Origin: Microbispora hainanensis
GTDB lineage: Bacteria > Actinomycetota > Actinomycetes > Streptosporangiales > Streptosporangiaceae
DNA length: 64,000 nucleotides
NCBI RefSeq assembly: GCF_006874475.1
Contig: NZ_VIRM01000018.1
Coordinates: 1 to 64,000 of the forward strand
Direction: 5' to 3'
The position numbers and the translations under genes are program-made. Below the pieces are notes generated by a model. That model was not told the origin of the DNA and searched no databases. It was given only the letters and a program-made list of their open reading frames with translations. Below, in pieces: positions 34,893 through 43,054 of this stretch; position 1 is the first letter of the stretch; each line of letters begins with the position of its first letter.

Positions 34893-36875
34893 GTGGGGGA
34901 CTTCGTCGGAGTCGATCCCGAAAATCTCAAGGAGCTGACCAAAAGGCTGGAACAGCTACACGAACTACTGGCCCGGCATAGTCCCCTCATACAGCAGAAA
35001 ATGCAGAAATGGGGAAGTGAAGTCGCGGTCACCTCATTGCCCGGCCTCATCGCCGCCGCGCTCGACGACGTACGTGATATGGACGCCCGCACGACCAGGG
35101 CGTACGAACTGGCGAGAGAGCAGGGCTGGAGCGTGCTGAGCCGTGCGCCCGGCCTTCCCGGCCTCGCCTTCGACCGGCCGCCCAGCGTACGGCTCGACTG
35201 GGAGGCCACGGGACAGAGCGGAAACCAGGGCAAACGCGACGCGGAGACGCTGGCCGCCGCCCTCGCGGCCAAGAACCCCGAGGAGGCCCGCACCGCCCTC
35301 CTGGGACTGCCGGAGAGCCTGCAGCGGCACCTCGCCGACGAGGACTACCAGGCGGCCTTCTGGGCCGGAGCAGGCCCGCTCGCACTGCGCGCCGCCCGTG
35401 CGTTGTACGAACGAACGGGAAGCGCGCTGTTCAGTGCGGAGAGCGTGAGCGTGCTGCGGGCGCTCGGGGCGTCCCTGGCCGCCGCCGGCCAGATGCGCGT
35501 AGGCACGGGCAAGGACCGCCGCCCGTTGCTGCCCGACGCGACCCGCGCCGCCCTCGCCGCGAACTCCGACCCCTGGTCGGTCGGCATGCTGGTGAAGTAC
35601 GGCCCCGAGGGCAGGTCATGGGACTCCCGCCTGCTCGCCGACCTGACCCGAGCCATGCTCGACGCCCGCGCCGCCGGAAAGACGATCTGGCCGCCCGCCC
35701 GCGGCCCGCTGGAGACCGACGCCGACGCGTCACGCCACCAGCGGCTCATGGCGGAGTACGACGCCGTGGGGGCCGTCCTCCAGCGAGCCGCAGAGAACGG
35801 CATGGCCGCCCGCCACGCGCTGGGCGATCAGGCCACCGGCCTGAAGTACGCCCGGATGCTCGTCAGCGACTCCTGGCACACCCCCGGCTACGACCCGGGG
35901 CCCTTCCTGAGCTCATACGCACACCCGGGCGGCGTGCTTCCGCCCACCGGCCAGGTGGACCTCTCCGCGCCCACGGCGGCCTTCCTCAAGGCCGCCGTGT
36001 CCGCGGAACGCGGCACCTCCGCCGACGCCAAGGAATCCGCCTGGTCCGTCGTCCACATCGTCCAAGCCACCGCCGAATTCTCCAAGCTCCACCCGCAGAC
36101 GGTGCTGCCTATCCAGATCCGCCAAGCGTTGACCTACACCATCGAGCGTTACCTGCCCGACTTCGCCAAGTCCGTGGGGCATGACTTCACCGCTCAGCCG
36201 CTGCCGAAGGAGAACGATCCCGCCAATCCGTGGACGGTCGTGGTCAGGAACAGCGAACTGGAGGCGATGCTCGCTCAGGCGCTGCGGGCGCCAGAGGACT
36301 TCGGCCGTCTGAAGGGCACCCTCAACGCGCGCGTGGCGGTCGCCGTCGCGGCCACCATCAAGGATCCATCCGATGCGGATTATCTGAGCGAGATAGCCGG
36401 TCTGTACGGAATGGTGCAGCGTCTGCAGAACGATCGGCACTTCGCCGACGAGCAACTGCGTGACGAAGAGGAGACGCGAAACCAGACAGCTCTCGCGATT
36501 TTGGCCGGAGGTTTCGGCGCCCTCAGCTTCAGCAATCCATGGGGACCTGGAACCATCGCGCAGTTTTTGACAGGGGGTTCCGCGCCAGTTGTGAACGAGT
36601 CGTTCGACACGGACCACGCGTTGCGCGCACTCAAAGACAATGCGGATGCCTTCCGCAAGCAGGTTCTGCAGATCGAGGTTCCCGTGGTGCGGGGCCTCAT
36701 CGCTTCGGGGGCGCTTCACCCGCCGCGTGACGCCTCTTGGTACACGAACGGCAGGTTGACGCCCAACGCCGAATTCGTCGAGTGGCTCAGCGATCACGCA
36801 GAGACCTCCTATGGCGGCAGGACCCTGCTTCAGTGGATCAGGGCCGCGCAGGAAGCGATGAGGATGCAGCAGTGA
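34893..36875 (+). CDS. Large WXG100-linked protein, unknown function
   Basis: A 660-residue protein. Residues 1-75 are helical and WXG/LXG-like (MGDFVGVDPENLKELTKRLE, then a KWGSE segment near residue 39). The long middle is mostly helical with no enzyme motif I recognise. A hydrophobic Gly/Ala stretch (LAILAGGFGALSFSNPWG) lies near residue 535-555, and the last part (residues 628-648, FVEWLSDHAETSYGGRTLLQ onward) closely matches the C-terminus of the next gene's lipoprotein. Its organisation resembles polymorphic effectors paired with WXG100 partners, but toxicity is only a hypothesis. The GTG start is preceded by GGGAAGGA. Confidence 0.65.
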   Translation: MGDFVGVDPENLKELTKRLEQLHELLARHSPLIQQKMQKWGSEVAVTSLPGLIAAALDDVRDMDARTTRAYELAREQGWSVLSRAPGLPGLAFDRPPSVRLDWEATGQSGNQGKRDAETLAAALAAKNPEEARTALLGLPESLQRHLADEDYQAAFWAGAGPLALRAARALYERTGSALFSAESVSVLRALGASLAAAGQMRVGTGKDRRPLLPDATRAALAANSDPWSVGMLVKYGPEGRSWDSRLLADLTRAMLDARAAGKTIWPPARGPLETDADASRHQRLMAEYDAVGAVLQRAAENGMAARHALGDQATGLKYARMLVSDSWHTPGYDPGPFLSSYAHPGGVLPPTGQVDLSAPTAAFLKAAVSAERGTSADAKESAWSVVHIVQATAEFSKLHPQTVLPIQIRQALTYTIERYLPDFAKSVGHDFTAQPLPKENDPANPWTVVVRNSELEAMLAQALRAPEDFGRLKGTLNARVAVAVAATIKDPSDADYLSEIAGLYGMVQRLQNDRHFADEQLRDEEETRNQTALAILAGGFGALSFSNPWGPGTIAQFLTGGSAPVVNESFDTDHALRALKDNADAFRKQVLQIEVPVVRGLIASGALHPPRDASWYTNGRLTPNAEFVEWLSDHAETSYGGRTLLQWIRAAQEAMRMQQ

Positions 36876-37207
36876 GGGCTTTGAAGGCGGGGACCGTGGT
36901 TCTCCTGTTCATGGCGTTCGCCCTGTCCGCCTGCACAAGGGACGAAGAGCCGCACAGACCGGACGACGAAGTGCAGCGGCGTGACCAGGCGCTCGTCGCC
37001 GTGGTCCAGTGTCTTGTGGACCACGATCGCATCCCTGACGCCCACCTCCGCGACCAGCCGTGGCTCGTGCGGGACAAGGTTCGGGGAAGCGCGGAACTCG
37101 TCGAATGGCTCAGCAGCCATCGCGACACTGTCTACGAGGGCAAGACGTTGCAGGCGTGGGAGGACGAGGCGACGGCGGGGTGGCCGGGGTGGAGGTGTCC
37201 GTTGTGA
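36872..37207 (+). CDS. Small lipoprotein sharing C-terminal motif with upstream protein
   Basis: A 111-residue protein with a signal peptide and lipobox (FALSAC, Cys about residue 21). The mature part contains DQALVAVVQCLVDHDRIPDA and, at residues 76-96, the motif LVEWLSSHRDTVYEGKTLQA(W), which aligns without gaps with residues 628-648 of the preceding protein (about 11 of 21 identical). The GTG start overlaps that gene's stop (GTGA). It could be an immunity-type or receptor-type partner of the large protein; no family name is recognised. It ends six bases from the end of nuoH on the other strand. Confidence 0.65.
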   Translation: MRALKAGTVVLLFMAFALSACTRDEEPHRPDDEVQRRDQALVAVVQCLVDHDRIPDAHLRDQPWLVRDKVRGSAELVEWLSSHRDTVYEGKTLQAWEDEATAGWPGWRCPL

Positions 37208-37213
37208 TCGGGC

Positions 37214-38167
37214 TCAGGCCGTAAGGACCCGTACGACTCCGGTGAGGGCGAGCTGGAGGAGGGCGAGGGGCACCAGGACGGCCCAGGCGAACTTCTGCAG
37301 CTGGTCCTCGCGCATCCGGGGATAGCTGACGCGCACCCATATGACGACGAAGGCCAGGGCGAAGACCTTCAACAGCGTCCAGACCGGGCCGGGCAGGAGG
37401 GGGCCCTGCCAGCCGCCGAGGAACAGCACGGTCGTCAGCGCGGACAGCACCACGATCCCGGCGTACTCGGCCAGCATGAACAGGGCGAAACGGAACCCGG
37501 CATACTCGGTCATCGGGCCCATGATGATCTCGGATTCCGCGATCGGCATGTCGAACGGCGGCCGGCGCAGCTCGGCCAGGCCGGCGACGAAGAACACGAA
37601 GGCCCCGATCGCCTGCCAGGGCAGCCACCACCAGCGCCACTGCTCGGCGATGCCCTGCAGGGACAGCGTGCCCGCGGCCATCGCCACGCTGGAGGCGGCG
37701 AGCACCAGCGGCAGCTCGTACGACATGAGCTGGGCGGCGGCCCGGATGCCGCCGAGCACGCTGTATTTGTTGGCCGAGGCCCATCCGGCCATGATCGCGC
37801 CGAGCACGCCGACGCCCATCACCGCCAGCACGAAGAACAGCCCGGCGTCGAGGTCCACGGCCGCAAGCCCGGGGCCGACCGGGATCACGACCATCACGAC
37901 GAGGTACGGCACGAGCGCCACCGCGGGGGCGATCGCGAAGACCCGCCGGTCGGCGGCGGCCGGGATGACGTCCTCCTTCTGGGCGAACTTCACGCCGTCC
38001 GCGAGGAGCTGCGCCCAGCCGTGGAAACCGCCGGCGTACATCGGCCCGAGGCGGGACTGCATGTGGGCCATGGCCTTGTGCTCCATCTGCCCGACGATCA
38101 GCGGCAGCAGCAGGAACGCCGCCACCACGACGACCAGCCGGACCGCTATGTCGAGCACCTCGGCCAT
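37214..38167 (-). CDS. nuoH: NADH-quinone oxidoreductase subunit H
   Basis: A 317-residue membrane subunit that links the quinone site to the proton channels. Family sequence includes QSRLGPMYAGGFHGWAQLLA, KFAQKEDVIPAAADR and the glutamate-rich loop FDMPIAESEIIMGPMTEYAGF. Some usually conserved residues differ (EHKAMAHMQ instead of ERKVLA-type). It starts ten bases after the nuoC stop. In most nuo clusters nuoD separates nuoC from nuoH; here nothing does. Its 3' end faces the lipoprotein gene, and nuoI, normally next, lies 3.9 kb further on. Confidence 0.93.
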   Translation of the reverse strand: MAEVLDIAVRLVVVVAAFLLLPLIVGQMEHKAMAHMQSRLGPMYAGGFHGWAQLLADGVKFAQKEDVIPAAADRRVFAIAPAVALVPYLVVMVVIPVGPGLAAVDLDAGLFFVLAVMGVGVLGAIMAGWASANKYSVLGGIRAAAQLMSYELPLVLAASSVAMAAGTLSLQGIAEQWRWWWLPWQAIGAFVFFVAGLAELRRPPFDMPIAESEIIMGPMTEYAGFRFALFMLAEYAGIVVLSALTTVLFLGGWQGPLLPGPVWTLLKVFALAFVVIWVRVSYPRMREDQLQKFAWAVLVPLALLQLALTGVVRVLTA

Positions 38168-38177
38168 GACGCCCCTC

Positions 38178-38708
38178 TCACCCGGAGGCCCAGTCGGGTG
38201 GCACCCCCGGCGGCAGCATCCTGCGGCGGCTCGGCGAGCCGTGGCCGGACTCCCCCGGTTCCTTGGCCCCGGGCCAGGCCTTGGCGACCCGGGCGGCCAG
38301 CACGAAGTCCTTGCGCAGCGGGTGGCCCTCGAAGCCGTCCGGCAGCAGCAGCGGACGCAGGTCCGGATGGCCGTCGAAGACCACGCCGAACATCTCGTAT
38401 GTCTCCCGTTCGTGCCAGTTCGCCCCCCGGAAGACGCCGGTGGCGGTCGGCAGGCGGGGGTCCGCGCGCGGCACCCGGGTGCGTACGAGCAGGTGGGCGA
38501 ACGCGACCGGGTCGAACACGTGGGCCACGACGGCGAACGCCTCGGGCGGCTCGTCCACGGCGGTCAGCCAGTCGAAGAACTCGAACCCGGCCGAGCGCGC
38601 GAACGCCAGCGCGTCGATCCACTCGCCGGGGTCCACGTCGAGCACGTCCTGCCCGAACGAGTCGGTGACGCGCGAGCCGTAGCGCTCGCGCACGGCGCGG
38701 GCGCTCAT
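38178..38708 (-). CDS. nuoC: NADH-quinone oxidoreductase subunit C
   Basis: A 176-residue peripheral-arm subunit with the NuoC signature [20 protein letters not shown] followed by [13 protein letters not shown]. It helps hold NuoB and NuoD near the quinone site. No NuoD domain is fused to it and no nuoD gene follows. The ATG overlaps the nuoB stop by four bases. The C-terminal 25 residues ([20 protein letters not shown]) are an unstructured extension. Confidence 0.92.
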   Translation of the reverse strand: MSARAVRERYGSRVTDSFGQDVLDVDPGEWIDALAFARSAGFEFFDWLTAVDEPPEAFAVVAHVFDPVAFAHLLVRTRVPRADPRLPTATGVFRGANWHERETYEMFGVVFDGHPDLRPLLLPDGFEGHPLRKDFVLAARVAKAWPGAKEPGESGHGSPSRRRMLPPGVPPDWASG

Positions 38709-39223
38709 GCGTCCGCCTCCGGCAGGTAGCGGTCTTCGAGCGTCTCGCCCGCGATCTTCTCCTGGAGCTTCATGATCCCGTGGAGCAGCGCCTCGGGGCG
38801 GGGCGGGCACCCGGGGACGTACACGTCAACCGGGATGATCTGGTCCACGCCCTTGGTGACGCAGTACGAGTCCCAGTAGGGCCCGCCCGAGTTGGAGCAG
38901 GCGCCGAACGAGATGACGTACTTGGGGTCGGGCATCTGCTCGTACAGCCGGCGTACGGCGGGAGCCATCTTGTCGGTCACTGTGCCCGACACGATCATCA
39001 GGTCGGCCTGCCGGGGGCCGTTGGCGAACGGGATCACCCCGAAGCGGATGAAGTCGTGCCTGCTCATCGACGTGGCGATGAACTCGATGGCGCAGCAGGC
39101 CAGCCCGAAGTTGAAGACCCACAACGAGTAGCGCCGGCCCCAGTTCAGCACGAACTTCATCGGCTTGGGCGCCAGCCTGGACGCCGGCCCCACCGTGGGC
39201 ATCGGGAGATCGTTCACGGGCAT
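38705..39223 (-). CDS. nuoB: NADH-quinone oxidoreductase subunit B
   Basis: A 172-residue subunit that carries cluster N2. The four cysteine ligands are visible in [17 protein letters not shown] and [11 protein letters not shown]. It passes electrons to quinone in the peripheral arm and normally does so at the interface with NuoD, which is absent from this cluster. It overlaps nuoC by four bases and follows nuoA after 46 bases. Confidence 0.96.
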   Translation of the reverse strand: MPVNDLPMPTVGPASRLAPKPMKFVLNWGRRYSLWVFNFGLACCAIEFIATSMSRHDFIRFGVIPFANGPRQADLMIVSGTVTDKMAPAVRRLYEQMPDPKYVISFGACSNSGGPYWDSYCVTKGVDQIIPVDVYVPGCPPRPEALLHGIMKLQEKIAGETLEDRYLPEADA

Positions 39224-39269
39224 GCGGTCACCGCCATGCCGTCCATTGTCCTCCCCCGGGCCGGTCGGG

Positions 39270-39641
39270 TCACGTCCAGCCCAGCACCCTCTTGCGCCAG
39301 GCGTACAGGATGCCGAGCGCGATGAACGCGAGGAAGACGAACATCTCCACCAGGGTCGTCATGCCGTACCCGGGGGCGGCGAAGACGGTGGCCCAGGGGA
39401 AGAGGAACACGGCGTCGACGGCGAAGACCACATAGAGGTACGTGAAGACGTAGTAGCGGATCTGCGACTGCGCCCAGCCCACGCCCACGGGATCGACCCC
39501 GCACTCGTACGTCGTGAGCTTCTCGGGCGTCGGCCGGCTGGGACGTAACATCCGGTTCACGAACAGGCCGCCCGCGAAGATCGCTATGCCGACGAGGAAG
39601 AGGACGACGACCACGGCATATGAGCCGAAGTATCCACTCAT
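39270..39641 (-). CDS. nuoA: NADH-quinone oxidoreductase subunit A
   Basis: A 123-residue subunit with three membrane helices and the conserved [11 protein letters not shown] and [20 protein letters not shown] segments. GGAGGCGG lies eight bases before the ATG. It is the first gene of the minus-strand nuo set and is divergent from the ferredoxin oxidoreductase genes across a 367-base gap. Confidence 0.95.
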   Translation of the reverse strand: MSGYFGSYAVVVVLFLVGIAIFAGGLFVNRMLRPSRPTPEKLTTYECGVDPVGVGWAQSQIRYYVFTYLYVVFAVDAVFLFPWATVFAAPGYGMTTLVEMFVFLAFIALGILYAWRKRVLGWT

Positions 39642-40008
39642 ACCGCCTCCCGGTCTCGAGGATAACCCCGGCACGATCTCAAGGGTTGAACACCTGACGG
39701 TCACATCCGAGTCCCCCGCATATAGTTGAGGATCGTGACCCGAATCAAGCTCGTCGCCCGTCTGCACCTGGACCTGTGCCGGCTCGCGTCGGGCCTGTGT
39801 CGCCCGGATGGTTCGCGAAGCTGACGGTGCGCCGCCCCCCGGCGGCCGAGGCACCACGGGAACGCGCCACAGGTGCGGAAAGTCCCGGCAGTGCGCACCC
39901 CAAGTGCGCATCTGCGAAAAACCAGCGTGACCCCGATGGATCTAGCATGGACATGACAACGTGCCACCAGCAGGCAGGCTTGGGCGCGTCAAGGAGGACT
40001 GAGGAGCT
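39642..40008. promoter_or_regulatory. Divergent promoter region, nuoA / ferredoxin oxidoreductase
   Basis: This 367-base gap must carry promoters for both units. GTGCGCA occurs at 39891-39897 and again at 39904-39910, 13 bases apart, and its TGCGCA core is palindromic, so a dimeric regulator might bind. AAGGAGG at 39991-39997 serves the downstream GTG. No reliable -35/-10 pair stands out. A 78-codon frame over 39776-40012 lacks support. Confidence 0.5.
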
Positions 40009-41856
40009 GTGACCAAGCAGGTTCAGCAACTCGACCGCGTGATCATCCGGTTCGCGGGTGACTCCGGCGACGGAATGCAGCTCACCGGTGATCGGTTCAC
40101 GGCGGAGACGGCCCAGTTCGGCAACGACCTGTCGACGCTCCCCAACTTCCCGGCGGAGATCCGCGCTCCCGCCGGCACCCTCCCCGGGGTGTCGAGCTTC
40201 CAGTTGCACTTCGCCGACCACGACATCCTGACCCCCGGCGACGCGCCCAACGTGCTCGTCGCCATGAACCCCGCCGCGTTGAAGGCGAACCTCGGGGATC
40301 TCCCCAAGGGCGCCGACATCATCGCGAACACCGACGAGTTCACCAAGCGCAACCTGTCCAAGGTGGGCTACGACGGCAACCCGCTCGAAGACGACTCGCT
40401 GGCCGAGTGGCGCCTGCACGCGGTGCCGCTGACGTCGCTGACGGTCAAGGCGCTCGAGGGCTTCGACATCTCCAAGAAGGACGCCGAGCGGGCCAAGAAC
40501 ATGTTCGCGCTCGGTCTGCTGTCGTGGCTCTACCACCGGCCGACCGAGGGGACGATCCAGTTCCTGGAGGCCAAGTTCGCCAAGAAGCCGGAGATCGCCA
40601 AGGCGAACATCGCGGCCTTCCAGGCGGGCTGGAACTACGGCGAGACCACCGAGTCCTTCTCGGTGTCGTACGAGATCAAGCCGGCCACGCTCCGGCCGGG
40701 CACCTACCGGAACATCTCCGGCAACCAGGCCCTGGCGTACGGGCTGATCGCGGCGTCGGTGCAGTCGAAGCTGCCGCTGTTCCTCGGCTCCTACCCGATC
40801 ACCCCGGCGTCCGACATCCTGCACGAGTTGTCGAAGCACAAGCGGTTCGGGATCCGGACGTTCCAGGCCGAGGACGAGATCGCCGGCGTGGGCGCCGCCC
40901 TCGGCGCGGCCTTCGGCGGGTCGCTCGGCGTGACCACGACCTCGGGCCCGGGCATCGCGCTCAAGGCCGAGACCGTGGGCCTCGCGGTGACCACGGAGCT
41001 GCCTCTGATCATCGTGGACGTGCAGCGGGCCGGGCCCTCGACGGGCATGCCGACCAAGACCGAGCAGACCGACCTGCTGATGGCGATGTACGGCCGCAAC
41101 GGCGAGTCGCCGGTGCCGGTGCTGGCGGCGGCCACGCCGTCGGACTGCTTCACGATGGCGATCGAGGCGGCGCGGATCGCGCTGAAGTACCGCACGCCGG
41201 TCATGCTGCTGTCGGACGGCTACCTGGCCAACGGCTCGGAGCCGTGGCGCATCCCGGACCTCGACGAGCTGCCGGACATCTCGGTGCTGTTCACCACCGA
41301 GCCCAACGGCGACGACGGCACGACCTACCTGCCTTATCGGCGTGACCCGGAGACGCTGGCCCGCCCGTGGGCGGTGCCCGGCACGGCGGGGCTGGAGCAC
41401 CGGATCGGCGGCATCGAGAAGGCCGACGGCACCGGCAACATCTCCTACGACCCGGACAACCACGACAAGATGGTGCGGCTGCGTCAGGCCAAGATCGACG
41501 GCATCGACGTGCCCGACCTGACGGTCGACGACCCCGACGGCGACGCCCGGGTGCTCGTGCTCGGCTGGGGCTCGACGTACGGGCCGATCGCGGCGGCGGC
41601 CCGCCGGGTGCGCGCGGCGGGGCACAAGGTGGCCCAGGCGCACCTGCGGCACCTCAACCCGTTGCCCGCCAACACCGGCGAGGTGCTGCGCTCCTACGAC
41701 AAGGTGCTGCTGCCGGAGATCAACCTCGGTCAGCTCGCCATGCTGCTGCGGGCCCGTTATCTGGTCGACGTGATCAGCTACAACCGGGTGCGCGGGCTCC
41801 CGTTCAAGGCCGCCGAACTCGCCGCCGTCATCCAGGACGTGATCGAAAGTGACTGA
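40009..41856 (+). CDS. korA: 2-oxoglutarate:ferredoxin oxidoreductase, alpha (gamma-alpha fused) subunit
   Basis: A 615-residue subunit that with its partner converts 2-oxoglutarate and CoA to succinyl-CoA, CO2 and reduced ferredoxin. The first 190 residues are the gamma-type domain (IIRFAGDSGDGMQLTGDRF), followed by the pyrimidine-binding alpha domain (ISGNQALAYGLIAASVQSKL, YPITPASDILHELSK, QAEDEIAGVGAALGAAFGG, TSGPGIALKAE). The GTG start follows AAGGAGG. The gene overlaps its partner by eight bases. Position beside an NADH-module-free complex I suggests that the reduced ferredoxin feeds that complex. Confidence 0.92.
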   Translation: MTKQVQQLDRVIIRFAGDSGDGMQLTGDRFTAETAQFGNDLSTLPNFPAEIRAPAGTLPGVSSFQLHFADHDILTPGDAPNVLVAMNPAALKANLGDLPKGADIIANTDEFTKRNLSKVGYDGNPLEDDSLAEWRLHAVPLTSLTVKALEGFDISKKDAERAKNMFALGLLSWLYHRPTEGTIQFLEAKFAKKPEIAKANIAAFQAGWNYGETTESFSVSYEIKPATLRPGTYRNISGNQALAYGLIAASVQSKLPLFLGSYPITPASDILHELSKHKRFGIRTFQAEDEIAGVGAALGAAFGGSLGVTTTSGPGIALKAETVGLAVTTELPLIIVDVQRAGPSTGMPTKTEQTDLLMAMYGRNGESPVPVLAAATPSDCFTMAIEAARIALKYRTPVMLLSDGYLANGSEPWRIPDLDELPDISVLFTTEPNGDDGTTYLPYRRDPETLARPWAVPGTAGLEHRIGGIEKADGTGNISYDPDNHDKMVRLRQAKIDGIDVPDLTVDDPDGDARVLVLGWGSTYGPIAAAARRVRAAGHKVAQAHLRHLNPLPANTGEVLRSYDKVLLPEINLGQLAMLLRARYLVDVISYNRVRGLPFKAAELAAVIQDVIESD

Positions 41857-42907
41857 GACGCTCAACGGGAAGGGCCTGGCCCTGATCCCGCGTACGGACG
41901 CCAAGCAGACGCTGAAGGACTTCAAGTCCGACCAGGAGGTGCGCTGGTGCCCGGGCTGCGGTGACTACGCGATCCTGGCGGCGGTGCAGAGCTTCCTGCC
42001 CGAGCTGGGGCTCAAGCGCGAGAACATCGTCTTCGTCTCCGGCATCGGCTGCTCCTCGCGGTTCCCGTACTACCTCAACACCTACGGCTTCCACTCGATC
42101 CACGGGCGGGCGCCGGCGATCGCGACGGGCCTGGCCACCTCCCGGCCCGACCTGTCGGTGTGGGTGATCACGGGTGACGGCGACGCGCTGTCGATCGGCG
42201 GCAACCACCTGATCCACGCGCTGCGCCGCAACGTCAACCTGAACATCCTGCTGTTCAACAACAGGATCTACGGCCTGACCAAGGGGCAGTACTCCCCGAC
42301 CTCCGAGATCGGCAAGATCACCAAGTCGACGCCGATGGGCTCGCTGGACAAGCCGTTCAACCCGATCTCGCTGGCGCTCGGCGCCGAGGCCGGGTTCGTC
42401 GCCCGGACCATCGACAGCGACCGCAAGCACCTGCAGAGCGTGCTGCGCCAGGCCGCCGAGCACCGGGGCGCCTCGCTGGTGGAGATCTACCAGAACTGCA
42501 ACATCTTCAACGACGGCGCCTTCGACACGCTGAAGGACCCCGGCACCCGCGACGAGATCACCGTCCGGCTCGAACACGGGCAGCCGATCGTCTTCGGCAC
42601 CGGCGACAACGAGCGTGCCGTACGGCTGTCGCCCACGGGCGGCGTCGAGGTCGTGCGCCGTGCCGAGATCGCCGACAGCGAGATCCTCGTGCACGACGCG
42701 CACAACCCCGACCCGTCGCTCGCGTTCGCGCTGTCGCGGCTGGACGAGCCGGCGTTCGATCACGTGCCGATCGGCGTCTTCCGCTCGATCGACCGGCCGT
42801 CGTACGACCAGCTCCTCAACGAGCAGGTCGAGACGGCCACGGCCGACAAGGGCGCGGGCAGCCTCGCCGACCTGCTCCACGGTGGGGACACCTGGACCAT
42901 CGGCTGA
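41849..42907 (+). CDS. korB: 2-oxoglutarate:ferredoxin oxidoreductase, beta subunit
   Basis: A 352-residue thiamine diphosphate-binding subunit. WCPGCGDYAIL, GIGCSS and QNCNIFND supply four cysteines for its [4Fe-4S] cluster, and ITGDGDALSIGGNHLIHALR with LFNN forms the TPP-Mg site. It catalyses the oxidative decarboxylation half of the reaction and delivers electrons to ferredoxin. It overlaps korA and ends at a strong terminator. Confidence 0.94.
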   Translation: MTETLNGKGLALIPRTDAKQTLKDFKSDQEVRWCPGCGDYAILAAVQSFLPELGLKRENIVFVSGIGCSSRFPYYLNTYGFHSIHGRAPAIATGLATSRPDLSVWVITGDGDALSIGGNHLIHALRRNVNLNILLFNNRIYGLTKGQYSPTSEIGKITKSTPMGSLDKPFNPISLALGAEAGFVARTIDSDRKHLQSVLRQAAEHRGASLVEIYQNCNIFNDGAFDTLKDPGTRDEITVRLEHGQPIVFGTGDNERAVRLSPTGGVEVVRRAEIADSEILVHDAHNPDPSLAFALSRLDEPAFDHVPIGVFRSIDRPSYDQLLNEQVETATADKGAGSLADLLHGGDTWTIG

Positions 42908-42923
42908 GCCCACCACCAGAGGA

Positions 42924-42951
42924 GGGACCCGTCTTCGGACGGGTCCCTTTT
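42924..42951 (+). terminator. Intrinsic terminator after korB
   Basis: GGGACCCGTC (42924-42933), a UUCG tetraloop, GACGGGTCCC (42938-42947) and TTTT form a textbook intrinsic terminator, 17 bases after the korB stop. Confidence 0.85.
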
Positions 42952-43054
42952 CGCATTAGCGGCCCCGAACATTGTTCTCGCCGTCAACCCCGCTCTCGAC
43001 CGGATCGTCTCCTTGCCGATACGCAGCATGATCGAGCATCCAGGGAGAGCACAC

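Noticed and set aside
38178..38708. nuoC as a NuoCD fusion that would supply the missing NuoD
   Set aside because: The protein ends at 176 residues shortly after the NuoC signature; no NuoD sequence is present in any frame between nuoC and nuoH.
39776..40012. 78-codon frame before korA that ends in a GTGA overlap
   Set aside because: Low-complexity N-terminus, no family, no ribosome site; lies in the divergent promoter gap. The overlap with the korA start seems accidental.
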